Positions 51,461 through 60,504 of a DNA stretch of 64,000 nucleotides are shown in pieces (position 1 is the first letter of the stretch; every line of letters begins with the position of its first letter). The notes beneath the pieces were generated by a model. That model worked only from the letters and a program-made list of their open reading frames with translations. It searched no databases and was not told the origin of the DNA. Source of the stretch: Ectothiorhodospiraceae bacterium. Its GTDB lineage: Bacteria > Pseudomonadota > Gammaproteobacteria > HK1. The position numbers and the translations under genes are program-made. Where the stretch lies: positions 240,001 through 304,000 of the forward strand of contig JACKNM010000003.1 in the NCBI GenBank assembly GCA_024234875.1, given 5' to 3'.

Positions 51461-52435
51461 TCAGCAGCCCGCCATGCACTTGCCGTCGCCGTCGAACTCC
51501 ATGGTCCGGCCGCTGATCGGCAGGTGCGACGGCATCTTCGCCGCCTTCATGAAGGTCTCGGTCTTGGTGCCGGCGATCACCTTTCCGTCCTTGGTCGCGA
51601 CCTCGTTGGCGTGCGACGGAATGACCGACCTCGCCTTGATGAGGTCGTTCACCACGAACGCGGCCTCCTTGGGGCCGGTGGTGAAGGTGTTGCCGATGTT
51701 GATCACCGCGAGCTCCGCACCGTAGTGGTCGCGCACCACCTTCTCCTGCTCGGCGGTGATCCCGGTGTCACCCGACAGATAGGCGACCAGGCCATTCGAG
51801 AACGTCAGCACGTAGCCGGTCGGTGGTCCGACGTAGGCGGTGAGCCCGGCCTGGTTCAGGAGCTCACCGAGGGTGCCGGGGATGAAGCTGCCGCTGACGC
51901 CGTTGGAGTGTGCGGCCGGGACGGTGGTCACCTCGACGCCGCCGACCTTCATCGACGCGCCGAAGCGCACGAGCTTCGACGACTCCGGGTCGCCACCGAC
52001 ACCCTTGAGGCGCTCGGAGAAGAAGCGTGGCATCTCGCTGCCGGTGACGATCAGGGATTTCTTCGCCGCCGCGATCTCGACCGTGTTGGTGTTGGGGCTG
52101 GTGCTCACCGAGACGTCCGGCTTGCCACACTCGCCGGCGTTGACGGCCGAGATGCGTCGATCGCCTGCGTGATCGCCGTGCATGTGGCTGACGAGCGCGG
52201 CGTCGATCTTGCCGAGCCGTGGATCGTCGGCTCCGGCGACGGTACGGCCGGCGTCGTAGAGGATCCGCGTGCCATCGGGATCCTCGAAGACCATCGCCCG
52301 GTCGAACCGGCAGAACTCGCCGTCGTGGCTGCCGAGCGGGGTGACCTTCACGTTCGCGGCGAGCGCCGGTGCGGTGGTCAGGGCGCTCGCCACGAGGGCG
52401 GCGCCTGCGGTCAGGCATGCGTTGTTCAGCCTCAT
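51461..52435 (-). CDS. Exported metallo-beta-lactamase-fold hydrolase (UlaG-like)
   Basis: The 324-residue protein has a signal peptide (about 1-27, ending PALAAN). The metallo-beta-lactamase-fold metal motif is SHMHGDHAGD (H84, H86, D88, H89). Further histidine/aspartate sites are AAHSNGVSGS, LSGDTGITAEQE and IPSHANE. The order resembles UlaG-like lactonases and metal-dependent hydrolases. The mature C-terminus ends GKCMAGC, two cysteines that may form a disulfide. ATG 52435 is preferred (GGAGGA about 10 nt upstream). The upstream gap holds one copy of a long inverted repeat. Confidence 0.88.
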   Translation of the reverse strand: MRLNNACLTAGAALVASALTTAPALAANVKVTPLGSHDGEFCRFDRAMVFEDPDGTRILYDAGRTVAGADDPRLGKIDAALVSHMHGDHAGDRRISAVNAGECGKPDVSVSTSPNTNTVEIAAAKKSLIVTGSEMPRFFSERLKGVGGDPESSKLVRFGASMKVGGVEVTTVPAAHSNGVSGSFIPGTLGELLNQAGLTAYVGPPTGYVLTFSNGLVAYLSGDTGITAEQEKVVRDHYGAELAVINIGNTFTTGPKEAAFVVNDLIKARSVIPSHANEVATKDGKVIAGTKTETFMKAAKMPSHLPISGRTMEFDGDGKCMAGC

Positions 52436-52760
52436 CTGTCTCGTCCTCCTCGTCTTCTCTGTCATCGTCGTCGGGCCTGCTCGACTGTTCGGCATCCAAT
52501 CTCGGCACAACACATCTGCGCCGGCCGTTATTCCGTCGGGCGGGAAGCTCGGGCCGTGCGCCTTGGGGAAACTCTGCACGACTCCATGGTGGAGTTGCGC
52601 AGAGACGGCGGGCGCAAGGCGCGGTGTGCGCCTGCCCATCTCCGATTGCTCACGCGACCGAGAATGACGGTGCATCCCCACGACCCTGCGGCCGGCTCGG
52701 GGCAGGCAGGCGCGGGTCGCGTCCTGCACCGCGGGAAGATCTGCAGCCTCGCAGACCTTC
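52436..52760. other. Intergenic region upstream of the MBL-fold gene
   Basis: These 325 nt hold the repeat copy at 52561-52762 plus about 125 nt that should contain the promoter of the MBL-fold gene. I did not find convincing -35/-10 hexamers. A plus-strand open frame here covers the repeat and is not coding-like. Confidence 0.55.
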
Positions 52761-52762
52761 CC
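52561..52762 (-). repeat. Dispersed repeat, copy B (inverted relative to copy A at 59998-60211)
   Basis: Read on the minus strand, this 202-bp stretch aligns along its length with copy A. Shared blocks include GGAAGGTCTGC, GGATGCACCG-[C/T]-CATTCTCG and CGTCTCTGCG-[T/C]-AACTCCAC, followed by ATGG-N-GTCGTGCAG-N-GTTTCC. A hairpin (about 52733-52762, GAAGATCTGC ... GCAGACCTTC) sits at its start, directly at the stop codon of the aminotransferase gene. Confidence 0.8.
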
Positions 52763-54111
52763 TAGTCGCGCATGCGCGCGCACGCTCGCTCGAACGCGCC
52801 GAGGCATTCCTCGATCGTGGTCTCGTCCATCGGCGTCGACAGGCACCCGAGCCCGCGCTGCGACACGATCACCCCGGATGCAATCAGCTCGCGATGGAAG
52901 CGTGCCAGCCAGTCGTTCGATGCGGCGTCGGTGGGCACGCTGCGGTAGTTCTCGATTGGACGATCGGTGGGCACGATCTGGAACAGGGATGCGTCTCCGG
53001 TCGCTCGCGCGCGCACGCCAGCGCGCGCGAAGATCGCGTTGACGCCGGACCGCAAACGGTCGCCGAGATGCTCCAGGCGAGCGAACGCCTCGGGGGTCAG
53101 CTTGGCGAGTGTCGCGATGCCGGCGCTCGCCGACAGCGGGTTGCCGCTGTAGGTGCCACCGGAGATGACCTTGCCGCCCTTCGCCGACGCGTCGAGCATC
53201 TCCAGGATCTCGGCGCGGCCGCCGACTGCCCCGATCGGGATGCCGCCGCCGATGATCTTTCCGAAGGTCGTGAGATCAGGGAGACCGCCGTAGCGTCCCT
53301 GCGCGCCGTCGGGGCCGACTCGGAACGCGATCACCTCGTCGAACACGAGCACGATGCCGTGGCGGCGCGTCACGTCGCGGAGGAAGTCGTAGAAGCCGCT
53401 CGCCGGCAGCACCATTCCAGAGCGGTTGGAGAGCGGCTCGACCAGGAGCGCCGCGATCTCGTGCCCGTGCTGCTCGAGCAGGCGCTCGACGCCGTGCGGG
53501 TCGTTGAACGGCAATACCACCACCTCGCCGGGGACGGTGGTCGAGATGCCGCCGGAGCTGGGGACGGTGCGGGGCGCGTCCGACGGACCCCAGTCGGCCG
53601 GTGTCGAGCCGACCCCCATCTGCACGTAATCGTAGTAGCCGTGGTAGGCGCCCTCGAACTTGGCGATTGCGCGGCGACCGGTGAAGGCGCGCGCGAGCTT
53701 GATCGCCATCATCACCGCCTCGGTGCCCGAGCTGCGGAAGTGGATGCGCTCGATCGACGGCACCCGATCGATGATCGCCGAGGCGAGGGCCACCTCCGGC
53801 GGTGAGGGCTCGGAGAAGCTCATCCCGCGCTCGAGCTGGGCGATCACCGCCGCGTTCACGTCGGCATCGCAGTGGCCGTGGATCAGCGCGGTCATGTTGT
53901 TCAGGCAGTCGATCCGCTCGTCGCCGTCGACGTCGGTGAGCCGGCAGCCGGCGCCATGGCTGGCGTAGATCGGGTAGGGCGCGAACAGGTAGTGGAGCCG
54001 CGAGGTCCCGCGTGGAATCAGCTCGCTCGCCTGTGCGTGCAGGCGCGCGGTGGCGGAGTCCGGATCGAGGTACCGGGTGAGGGTGCGCGGTTCGTTCAAT
54101 CGCGTGGACAC
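52762..54111 (-). CDS. Class III PLP aminotransferase / glutamate-1-semialdehyde aminomutase-like
   Basis: The 449-residue protein has RIHFRSSGTEAVMMAIKLAR, a PLP-contact YHGYYDY, IVLVFDEVIAFRVG and the Schiff-base lysine in LTTFGKIIGGGIPIG (about K285). These features match HemL and related class III aminotransferases. The nearby sugar-acid-type catabolic genes suggest a catabolic aminomutase or transaminase rather than tetrapyrrole synthesis. GTG 54111 follows GGAGGG by about 9 nt. The stop codon abuts a repeat-derived hairpin. Confidence 0.88.
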   Translation of the reverse strand: MSTRLNEPRTLTRYLDPDSATARLHAQASELIPRGTSRLHYLFAPYPIYASHGAGCRLTDVDGDERIDCLNNMTALIHGHCDADVNAAVIAQLERGMSFSEPSPPEVALASAIIDRVPSIERIHFRSSGTEAVMMAIKLARAFTGRRAIAKFEGAYHGYYDYVQMGVGSTPADWGPSDAPRTVPSSGGISTTVPGEVVVLPFNDPHGVERLLEQHGHEIAALLVEPLSNRSGMVLPASGFYDFLRDVTRRHGIVLVFDEVIAFRVGPDGAQGRYGGLPDLTTFGKIIGGGIPIGAVGGRAEILEMLDASAKGGKVISGGTYSGNPLSASAGIATLAKLTPEAFARLEHLGDRLRSGVNAIFARAGVRARATGDASLFQIVPTDRPIENYRSVPTDAASNDWLARFHRELIASGVIVSQRGLGCLSTPMDETTIEECLGAFERACARMRD

Positions 54112-54217
54112 GGTGTGAACCCTCCATCGACGGGCGTCGCGCGACAACGGCGGCGCGTGGCCGCCGAGCTTACCAGCTCGCGCCGACGCGTCGTGCGATG
54201 CTGCGTTGCAGCGCGCC

Positions 54218-54460
54218 TCACCGGGTGGGTGGTGGGCGCACCCCGGCCGCCTCGCCGGTGACCCCGAGCGAGCGCAGCACCGCCTGGAACTCGTCCTCTC
54301 CGAGGTCGACGAGCTCGACCACCCGTCCGTAGAGCATCACCGTCGGCACGTACTCCCGCCCGAGCTCGCGTTGAGCCCGGTACAGCTCGTGCAGCACGAT
54401 GCGCTGGACACGGTTCAGGCCGTCGCGGACGTCGGGCAGCCAGTCGTTCGGGCGTCGCAT
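54218..54460 (-). CDS. Small helical protein of unknown function
   Basis: The 80-residue protein starts MRRPNDWLPDVRDGLNRVQR. Its pattern is regular and non-shadow-like (RIVLHELYRAQRELG, VPTVMLYGRVVELVD, DEFQAVLRSLGV). No domain is recognised and the ribosome-binding site is weak. It lies 106 nt upstream of the aminotransferase start on the same strand, so co-transcription is possible. Confidence 0.55.
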   Translation of the reverse strand: MRRPNDWLPDVRDGLNRVQRIVLHELYRAQRELGREYVPTVMLYGRVVELVDLGEDEFQAVLRSLGVTGEAAGVRPPPTR

Positions 54461-54583
54461 CGCGAGACGATAACGCGATCGCGCTGCCGGGGGCACTCGG
54501 CACGGCTCGGGCGGCGGCGATACACTGCATCGGTCAGAGGCGCCGCCCGGCGTCTTCACGGTCCAGCGAGGGGAATACCCGGC

Positions 54584-55627
54584 ATGAATCCGATTCGAGT
54601 TGGTGTCGTCGGCGCGGGCGGCAATACGCGGAAGTTCCACATCCCGAATCTCCAGAAGCAGGCCGGGGTGGAGGTGCTCACTCTGGCCAACCGCACGCGG
54701 GCCTCGGGCGAGAAGGTCGCGCGGGAGTTCGGGGTACCCGAGGTCGCCGACCACTGGCGCGCGGTGATCGAGGACGACCGGCTCGACGCCATCTGCATCG
54801 GAACCTGGCCCTACCTGCACGCGCCGGTCACCATCGCCGCGCTCGAGGCCGGAAAGCACGTGCTGTGCGAGGCGCGGATGGCGATGAACGCGTCCGAGGC
54901 GCACGCGATGCTCGCCTGCGCGCGCCGCCATCCCGAGCGCGTGGCGCAGATCGTCCCCGCGCCCCACACCCTCGCCTTCGACCGAACCATCGTCGACATG
55001 ATCGGCGACGGCTACATCGGTGAGCTCATCGCGCTCGACGCGCGGGTGGTGAGCCCCAGCGACTTTCCGCAGTGGGACACGCCGGTGCACTGGCGCCACG
55101 ACCGCACGCTCTCGGGTTTCAACATCATGTCGATGGGCATCTGGTACGAGGCCATCATGCGCTGGATCGGTCCCGCCGCCACCGTGCATGCGCTCGGCCA
55201 GTCGGTGGTCCGCCACCGTCGCGACGGTGACGGGCGCCGGGTGGCGATGGAGATTCCGGACCACGTCGAGGTCGCCTGCCGAATGGCCCAGGGTGGTCAG
55301 ATGCGGCTGTTGGTCTCGACCGTCCTCGGGCTCGGCAGCGGCATTCGCGTCGACATCTACGGGACCGAGGGGACGCTGCGCCTCGCCGACGAGGGCTCCG
55401 GACTGACGCTGACCGCCGGACGGCGGGGCGACGCCGCCCTCGCGCCGGTCGCGGTCGACCCCGCGAAGCGCGGTGGTTGGCGCGTCGAGGAGGAATTCGT
55501 GAACGCGATTCGCGGTCTGGAGCCGGTCACCCACACCGATTTCGCGACCGGCGTGCGTTACATGGAGTGGACCGAGGCGGTCAGCCGGTCGATGCGCAGC
55601 GGCGAGACCGTGCGCCTCCCGCTGTGA
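54584..55627 (+). CDS. Gfo/Idh/MocA-family oxidoreductase
   Basis: The 347-residue protein has the N-terminal NAD(P)-binding motif RVGVVGAGGNTRKFH and the family's domain-junction segment AALEAGKHVLCEARMAMN. The latter corresponds to the usual EKP site but carries EAR instead of EKP. The C-terminal half has WDTPVHWRHDRTLSG and GIRVDIYGTEGTLRL. Such enzymes oxidise or reduce sugars and inositols. The next gene overlaps by 4 nt (GTGA), so the two are translationally coupled. Confidence 0.9.
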   Translation: MNPIRVGVVGAGGNTRKFHIPNLQKQAGVEVLTLANRTRASGEKVAREFGVPEVADHWRAVIEDDRLDAICIGTWPYLHAPVTIAALEAGKHVLCEARMAMNASEAHAMLACARRHPERVAQIVPAPHTLAFDRTIVDMIGDGYIGELIALDARVVSPSDFPQWDTPVHWRHDRTLSGFNIMSMGIWYEAIMRWIGPAATVHALGQSVVRHRRDGDGRRVAMEIPDHVEVACRMAQGGQMRLLVSTVLGLGSGIRVDIYGTEGTLRLADEGSGLTLTAGRRGDAALAPVAVDPAKRGGWRVEEEFVNAIRGLEPVTHTDFATGVRYMEWTEAVSRSMRSGETVRLPL

Positions 55628-56751
55628 GCACCGAGATCGTTCGCATCGAGACCATCGCGGTCTCGCTGCCGTTCGAGACCGGTGGTCCCCGCCTCGGCAT
55701 GCGGCCCGGGCTGAACACGCGCCCGTGGATGGCGATGGACTGCCTGATGGTCCGGGTGGAGACCGCCGACGGGCGCTCCGGCTGGGGCGAGGCCTTCGCG
55801 CACTTCGTCGGGCCCGCCACCCAGGCGATCCTGGACCGCCTCCTCGGACCATGGTTCATCGGTCGCGACGCAGGCGCGATCACGCGCCTGATGGAGCAGG
55901 CCCAGCACGCCTTCCACGGCCTGGGGCGCAACGGCCCGGTGCTACACGCGCTTTCCGGGATCGACATCGCACTCTGGGATCTCGCGGCGCAACGCGCCGG
56001 CCAGCCGTTGTTCCGGTTGCTCGGCGGCGACGGCGCCCCGCTCGAGCGCTACGCGAGCCTGATGCGCTACGGTGGCGACGTGGACGCGGTGGCCCGCAAC
56101 TGCCGGCGCGCCGTCGACTGCGGATATCGGGTCATCAAGCTCCACGAGACCACCGTGCCTGCGTTCCGGGCCGCGCGCGACGCGGTGGAGGGCCGCGCCG
56201 GCATCGCGCTCGACGTCAACTGCCCGTGGTCGGTGGACGAGGCGCGGGCCATCGCCCGCGAGATTCGCGACGACCACTTCTACTGGCTCGAGGAGCCGGT
56301 GTGGCCGCCGGAGGACTTCCGCGGGATCGCACGCGTGCGCGACGAGGGCGTGACGGTGGCGGCGGGCGAGAACGTCGGCACCGCGCACGAGTTCCAGCGG
56401 CTGTTCGAGGCCGGCGCGGTCGACGTCGCGCAGCCGAGCGTCACCAAGGTCGGTGGCATCTCCGCCATGCGGCGCATCCTCGAGGTCGCCCGCGTCTACC
56501 CGGTGCGGGTCGTGCCGCACTGCTTCTACTGGGGGCCGGGGTACCTCGCGACCGCCCATGTCGCCGCGTCGACGCCGCGTCCGACCCTGGTCGAGACCGC
56601 ATTCATCGACCTCGAGCGCCCGCCGCACCCCTGTTTCGAGCCCGCGAGCGCGAGCCTCACGCTACCGGACCAGCCGGGGCTCGGCTTCCTTCCGGACTGG
56701 GACGCGCTGGAGCCGCACGTGGTCGCGCGGGGGATGACGCCGTCGGGCTGA
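55624..56751 (+). CDS. Enolase-superfamily (mandelate racemase/muconate lactonizing type) enzyme
   Basis: The 375-residue protein has the barrel residues of this superfamily: K172 in VIKLHE, metal ligands in LDVNCPW (D197), WLEEPVWP (E223/E224) and AGENVG (E249), and a histidine in VVPHCFYWGPG. The second residue of the usual K-x-K general base is a histidine (K172-L-H174). It may act as an acid-sugar dehydratase or a racemase. It starts with GTG 55624, overlapping the Gfo/Idh/MocA gene stop. Confidence 0.9.
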   Translation: MSTEIVRIETIAVSLPFETGGPRLGMRPGLNTRPWMAMDCLMVRVETADGRSGWGEAFAHFVGPATQAILDRLLGPWFIGRDAGAITRLMEQAQHAFHGLGRNGPVLHALSGIDIALWDLAAQRAGQPLFRLLGGDGAPLERYASLMRYGGDVDAVARNCRRAVDCGYRVIKLHETTVPAFRAARDAVEGRAGIALDVNCPWSVDEARAIAREIRDDHFYWLEEPVWPPEDFRGIARVRDEGVTVAAGENVGTAHEFQRLFEAGAVDVAQPSVTKVGGISAMRRILEVARVYPVRVVPHCFYWGPGYLATAHVAASTPRPTLVETAFIDLERPPHPCFEPASASLTLPDQPGLGFLPDWDALEPHVVARGMTPSG

Positions 56752-56793
56752 GTCGGATCGCGGCGGCACCGCGTCGGCGCCGTCGCGGGGCGC

Positions 56794-57840
56794 TCAACCG
56801 GGGGGTGGCGCGGTCGAACGGCCGGTCGAGCGTCGGCGACTCGGAGTGCGGGAGTCGGGGGGCGCGTCGTCACCCGACATCCTGGGCTCGTCGCTCTCCG
56901 AAGGGCGCATCGGCGCCGCGGACAGGGCACGCACGTTGCGAGTGCGAAGGAACGGCCGGTTGATCGAGACGCCGCTGCGGGACTCCCGCCACACGATCAG
57001 CAGGCCGGACAGGATGATCACTGCCGCCCCGAGGTAGACGTGTCGGTCGGGGGTCTCGCCGAACCAGAGCGTCCCGTAGATCACCGCCCAGATCATCTGG
57101 CTGTACTGGAAGGGCGCGACGAACGCCGCTGGTGCAGCGCGATAGGCGGAGATGATGAGCCACTGTCCCGCCATCGCCAGGGCGCCGATGGCCGCCGTCT
57201 TGGCGAGGTCGAGAAACGGCATCGGCACGTACACGAACCACAGCAACGAGCCCGAGAACACGATGTTGGCGAGCAGCGGGTAGATCATCAGCGTGGCGGC
57301 GCGCTCGACGCTGCCGATGCGTCGGGTGGTGACCGAGCTCAACGCGCTGCAGCACACCGCCAGCAGCGCCGCGACATGGCCCGGCTTCAGCGCCTCGACC
57401 CCCGGACGCAACACGATCAGTACCCCGATGGTGCCGAGGCCGATCACCAGCCATCGAAACAACCGCACCTTCTCGCCGAGGATCGGGATCGCGAGCACCG
57501 TGATCAGCAGGGGGGTGGCGAACAGCAGGGCATAGGTCTCGCTGAGCGGGAGCGAGCGAAAGGCGAAGAACGCGAGCGCGATCGACGCCACCATGCAGCC
57601 GGTGCGTAGCATCACCCACCCCGGGTGCACCGGGCGCAGGTTGCGTTGCTGTGGATCCGCGGCCAGCGAGAACGAGAACGGGACATAGCTGAACAGCACC
57701 GCGAAGAACACGATCTGGAACACCGAGTAGCCGACCAGACTCTTGATCAGCGCATCGTGGAGCGCGAACACGCCGTAGCCGGCGAGGGCGCAGGTCACGG
57801 CGCGGGCGACCGCGATCGGTCGTTCGGTTGGCGTGGTCAC
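56794..57840 (-). CDS. EamA/DMT-family transporter
   Basis: The 348-residue membrane protein has ten hydrophobic segments in two repeated halves (first EamA repeat about 15-145, second about 150-285), with SETYALLFATPLLITVLAIP and QYSQMIWAVIYGTLWFGE. A hydrophilic, Arg/Ser/Pro-rich cytoplasmic tail of about 55 residues is unusual. The family exports amino acids and metabolites. It converges on the enolase-superfamily gene. Confidence 0.9.
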   Translation of the reverse strand: MTTPTERPIAVARAVTCALAGYGVFALHDALIKSLVGYSVFQIVFFAVLFSYVPFSFSLAADPQQRNLRPVHPGWVMLRTGCMVASIALAFFAFRSLPLSETYALLFATPLLITVLAIPILGEKVRLFRWLVIGLGTIGVLIVLRPGVEALKPGHVAALLAVCCSALSSVTTRRIGSVERAATLMIYPLLANIVFSGSLLWFVYVPMPFLDLAKTAAIGALAMAGQWLIISAYRAAPAAFVAPFQYSQMIWAVIYGTLWFGETPDRHVYLGAAVIILSGLLIVWRESRSGVSINRPFLRTRNVRALSAAPMRPSESDEPRMSGDDAPPDSRTPSRRRSTGRSTAPPPG

Positions 57841-58010
57841 GGGCGTTCCTGGTGCACCGGTGGCGGGTGGGGCCCCGGGTGAGCCCGGCGACCACGGTCG
57901 GAACGCGATTGTGCGAGATGAGGCGCCGCCCGTGTCAAGGCGACGCCGAAAGCGAGCGGACCCCGGTCATCGGGGCATGCATCTGGCCCCGATGACCGTC
58001 TGGCGCGCGC

Positions 58011-58583
58011 CTACTCGATGGTCCCGCGGATCTCGCCGGGGGGCGAGTCACCAGCGACCCCGGGTGGGGTGGTGGGGTCGAAGTCGTTGGTGTGCACCAC
58101 CACCGACGCGCGGCCCTCCATCATCGCGTTGATGAGGCCGCGGATGCCGGTTCCGTCGGGGTTCTCCGGGTCCGGCGCGAGCACGCCGACGAGCTGCTGG
58201 TCGGAGTAGATGAGCCCGGAGGCGAGATCACCGTCGATGCGCTCCGCCACGCTCACCCCCGCGCCTGGCGCGGCTGGTGGGGTCGAGGGCGCGAACCAGT
58301 ACGCGATCGGGCCTGCCGGGTCGGTGACCGCGACCGGAGCCGGAGCGACGTGGATGTGCGCCATGAACATGTTCTCGATGCCGGCGACCTTGACCGAGTA
58401 CCGGACCGCGGTACCGCCGTCGATGACCTCGAAGCGGGCCTGCCCGGTGGCATTGGTGGCAACTGGCTGGCCCGCGGCGTTGAAGCCGTCGAGATGGGCG
58501 CGGAATTTGAGCGCGCGGTCGGCCTGAGCACCGGTGGCGACGGCGAGACCGAGCGCGAGCGCGACGAGCGTTCGCTTTTTCAT
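58011..58583 (-). CDS. Exported CHRD-domain protein
   Basis: The 190-residue protein has a signal peptide (1-21, ending GAQA). A CHRD-like domain covers most of the rest: ALKFRAHLDGFN, TGQARFEVIDGGTAVRYSV, FMAHIHVAPA, RASVVVHTNDF and the terminal SPPGEIRGTIE. CHRD domains occur in chordin and bacterial secreted proteins; the role is unknown. ATG 58583 follows GGAGGAGA. It lies upstream of the EamA gene on the same strand. Confidence 0.87.
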   Translation of the reverse strand: MKKRTLVALALGLAVATGAQADRALKFRAHLDGFNAAGQPVATNATGQARFEVIDGGTAVRYSVKVAGIENMFMAHIHVAPAPVAVTDPAGPIAYWFAPSTPPAAPGAGVSVAERIDGDLASGLIYSDQQLVGVLAPDPENPDGTGIRGLINAMMEGRASVVVHTNDFDPTTPPGVAGDSPPGEIRGTIE

Positions 58584-58749
58584 TGCTGTTCTCTCCTCCG
58601 TGGGGGCATCACCTCGATCGGCGACACCGTGCCATCGAGAACAGTCCGGGCGCCCGTCGTATTCCGGGCGTGGACGCGGGCGTCGGCGTGCCCACGCGTC
58701 CCGATGGCGCAACCCTATAATCCGCGCTCGACGCAACCGATGGGACTTG

Positions 58750-59907
58750 ATGTCGATGGCTGCCTATCCCGGAACCGAGACCGAGCGCCGCGTGCCTCAC
58801 GAGACCCTCGAGAGCGCGGTGGCCAGAATCTTCGCCGCGTGCGGCATGCCCGATGCTTGCGCGCGCCTGCTCGCGGCGACGCTCGCCGATGCCGACCTGC
58901 ACGGCGTGCACTCGCACGGCGTGATGCGGGTGCCCGACTATGCCGGGCGCCTGACGCCGCCGGAGGGGTTGAGCGCGGTGGCGACGAAGATCGCCGGCGT
59001 GCGCGGCGGCGTGAATCCCGAGGGTCGCCCACGGGTCGTGCGTGACGCCGGTGCCGCGCTGGTGATCGACGGTGACAACGCGATGGGCCAGATCGCTTGC
59101 GACTTCGCGATGGACACGGTCATCGAGAGGGCGCGTCGGACCGGCGTCGCGTTCGCCGCCATCGGCAACTCCAACCATTGCGGGGCGATGGCCTGGTACG
59201 TGCGCAAGGCGGTCGCCGCCGACATGATCGGCCTCGCCTCGACCAACGCACTCCCGACCATGGCGCCGTGGGGCGGGGCCGACCGCATCGTCGGTATGAA
59301 TCCGCTTGGCGTCGGAATTCCGGCGGGAAGCGAGGCGCCGTTCGTGATGGATTCCGCCTTCGCTGCCTGCGCTCGCGGCAAGGTCGTGGTCTACAACCAG
59401 AAGGGCCACGCGTTGCCGCCGGGCTGGGCACTCGACCGCGACGGCCTGCCGACCACCGACCCCGCGGCCGCACTCGACGGGCTGCTCCGCCCGATCGGTG
59501 ACTACAAGGGGGTCAATGTCGCGATGGCGCTCGGAATCATGTCGACGATGCTCTCCGGCGCCGGTTACGGGACCCGGCTCGGCAACCTCGACGACGGCCC
59601 GCACGCGGGTCGAGACGGCCAGTTCGTGATGGCCCTCGACATCGGCGCGCTTACCGATCTGGCCGAGTTCAAGCGCGAGATGGACGCGGTGATCGACGAG
59701 ATCCATCGTTCACGGCGCGCACCGGGCACCGAGCGCATCTACTGCGCCGGGGAGCTCGAGCACGAGACCGCGCTCGCCTACCGCCGCGACGGCATCCCCC
59801 TCAACGACGAGACATTGTCCGACCTCGCGAGCACCGCGGCGGCTCGCGGGGTCGATCTGTCGGATCTGCTGGAAGCTGCCCGGGGTCGGACCAACTTATC
59901 CATATGA
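58750..59907 (+). CDS. Malate/L-lactate dehydrogenase-family (Ldh2) oxidoreductase
   Basis: The 385-residue protein matches the Ldh_2 family (sulfolactate, malate, ureidoglycolate, delta-piperideine reductases): DLHGVHSHGVMRVPDY, AAIGNSNHCGAMAWYVRKA, MAPWGGADRIVGMNPLGVGI and DYKGVNVAMALGIMSTML. It reduces a 2-oxoacid or oxidises a 2-hydroxyacid with NAD(P). ATG 58750 is used; ATG 58756 is also possible. It is divergent from the CHRD gene. Confidence 0.92.
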   Translation: MSMAAYPGTETERRVPHETLESAVARIFAACGMPDACARLLAATLADADLHGVHSHGVMRVPDYAGRLTPPEGLSAVATKIAGVRGGVNPEGRPRVVRDAGAALVIDGDNAMGQIACDFAMDTVIERARRTGVAFAAIGNSNHCGAMAWYVRKAVAADMIGLASTNALPTMAPWGGADRIVGMNPLGVGIPAGSEAPFVMDSAFAACARGKVVVYNQKGHALPPGWALDRDGLPTTDPAAALDGLLRPIGDYKGVNVAMALGIMSTMLSGAGYGTRLGNLDDGPHAGRDGQFVMALDIGALTDLAEFKREMDAVIDEIHRSRRAPGTERIYCAGELEHETALAYRRDGIPLNDETLSDLASTAAARGVDLSDLLEAARGRTNLSI

Positions 59908-60297
59908 TTTTGATTGGCTTTTCCGGTTTTCGGAGGCCTTCGGGGTCCACGCCAGCCGCTCCGTCGCCGGCGGTCGAGCGATGCGCTGGTGGTTAGAGAA
60001 GGTCTGCAAGACCGCAGACCTTCCCGGGGGGCAGGGCTCGTCCTCAGCTCGCCCGCCCTGAAGTCGCCTGCCCTGAGCCTGCCGAAGGGCCGAAGGGATG
60101 CACCGCCATTCTCGACCGCGCAAGCGATAGAAGGAGCGAGGGAGGTGCAAACCTCGCTCTGTCCTTCCGTCTCTGCGTAACTCCACGATGGCGTCGTGCA
60201 GCGTTTCCTTGGCTCGGCCTCTCGGCTGCGCCGCGACCGAGCACGCTCCGCGGGCCGCGGCCCCGCTTGCAGCCGGCGAGATGTTGAAAAAGCGCTT
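59908..60297. other. Intergenic region with repeat copy A
   Basis: These 390 nt after the Ldh2-type gene contain the repeat at 59998-60211. Between it and the small minus-strand gene is a GC-rich stretch with TTGAAAAAGCGC near 60285. No convincing gene is present. Confidence 0.6.
59998..60211 (+). repeat. Dispersed repeat, copy A (about 0.2 kb)
   Basis: This 214-bp element starts with a perfect hairpin (GAAGGTCTGC ... GCAGACCTTC, 59998-60024). It contains CCTGAGCCTGCCGAAGG, a form of a palindrome widely scattered in proteobacterial genomes. It ends with the CGTCTCTGCG ... GTCGTGCAG block shared with copy B at 52561-52762 in the opposite orientation. Both copies lie just 3' of a gene, hairpin end first. 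Confidence 0.8.
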
Positions 60298-60504
60298 TCA
60301 AGTCAGAGACCTGAGTTGGTCCGACCCCGCTCGGGTCGCCGTGCGCCAGCGACGTGGCCAGGTCCTGGCCGCAGCGCGTAGGCGGTGCAAGAGTCGGCCG
60401 ATCTCGCGGGCCTGGGCCTGACGGCCGAGTCGCATCGCGGTCTGCGCGTCGATGTACGGGTAGCGGCCCGCGAGCGGGACGTCGGGGTGTCGGCCGGTGG
60501 ACAT
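60298..60504 (-). CDS. Small basic protein of unknown function
   Basis: The 68-residue protein starts MSTGRHPDVPLAGRYPYIDA after a strong Shine-Dalgarno (AGGAGAGCAAC). It continues AMRLGRQAQAREIGRLLHRL with an arginine-rich tail. The region upstream (60545-60620) is markedly AT-rich, as promoters in this genome appear to be. The pattern is reminiscent of short basic proteins such as the RSP_7527 or DUF1127 groups, but I cannot assign a family. Confidence 0.6.
   Translation of the reverse strand: MSTGRHPDVPLAGRYPYIDAQTAMRLGRQAQAREIGRLLHRLRAAARTWPRRWRTATRAGSDQLRSLT

Noticed and set aside
52436..52760. Plus-strand frame covering the gap before the MBL-fold gene
   Set aside because: It overlaps the dispersed repeat and the promoter region and has shadow-like composition with no ribosome-binding site.
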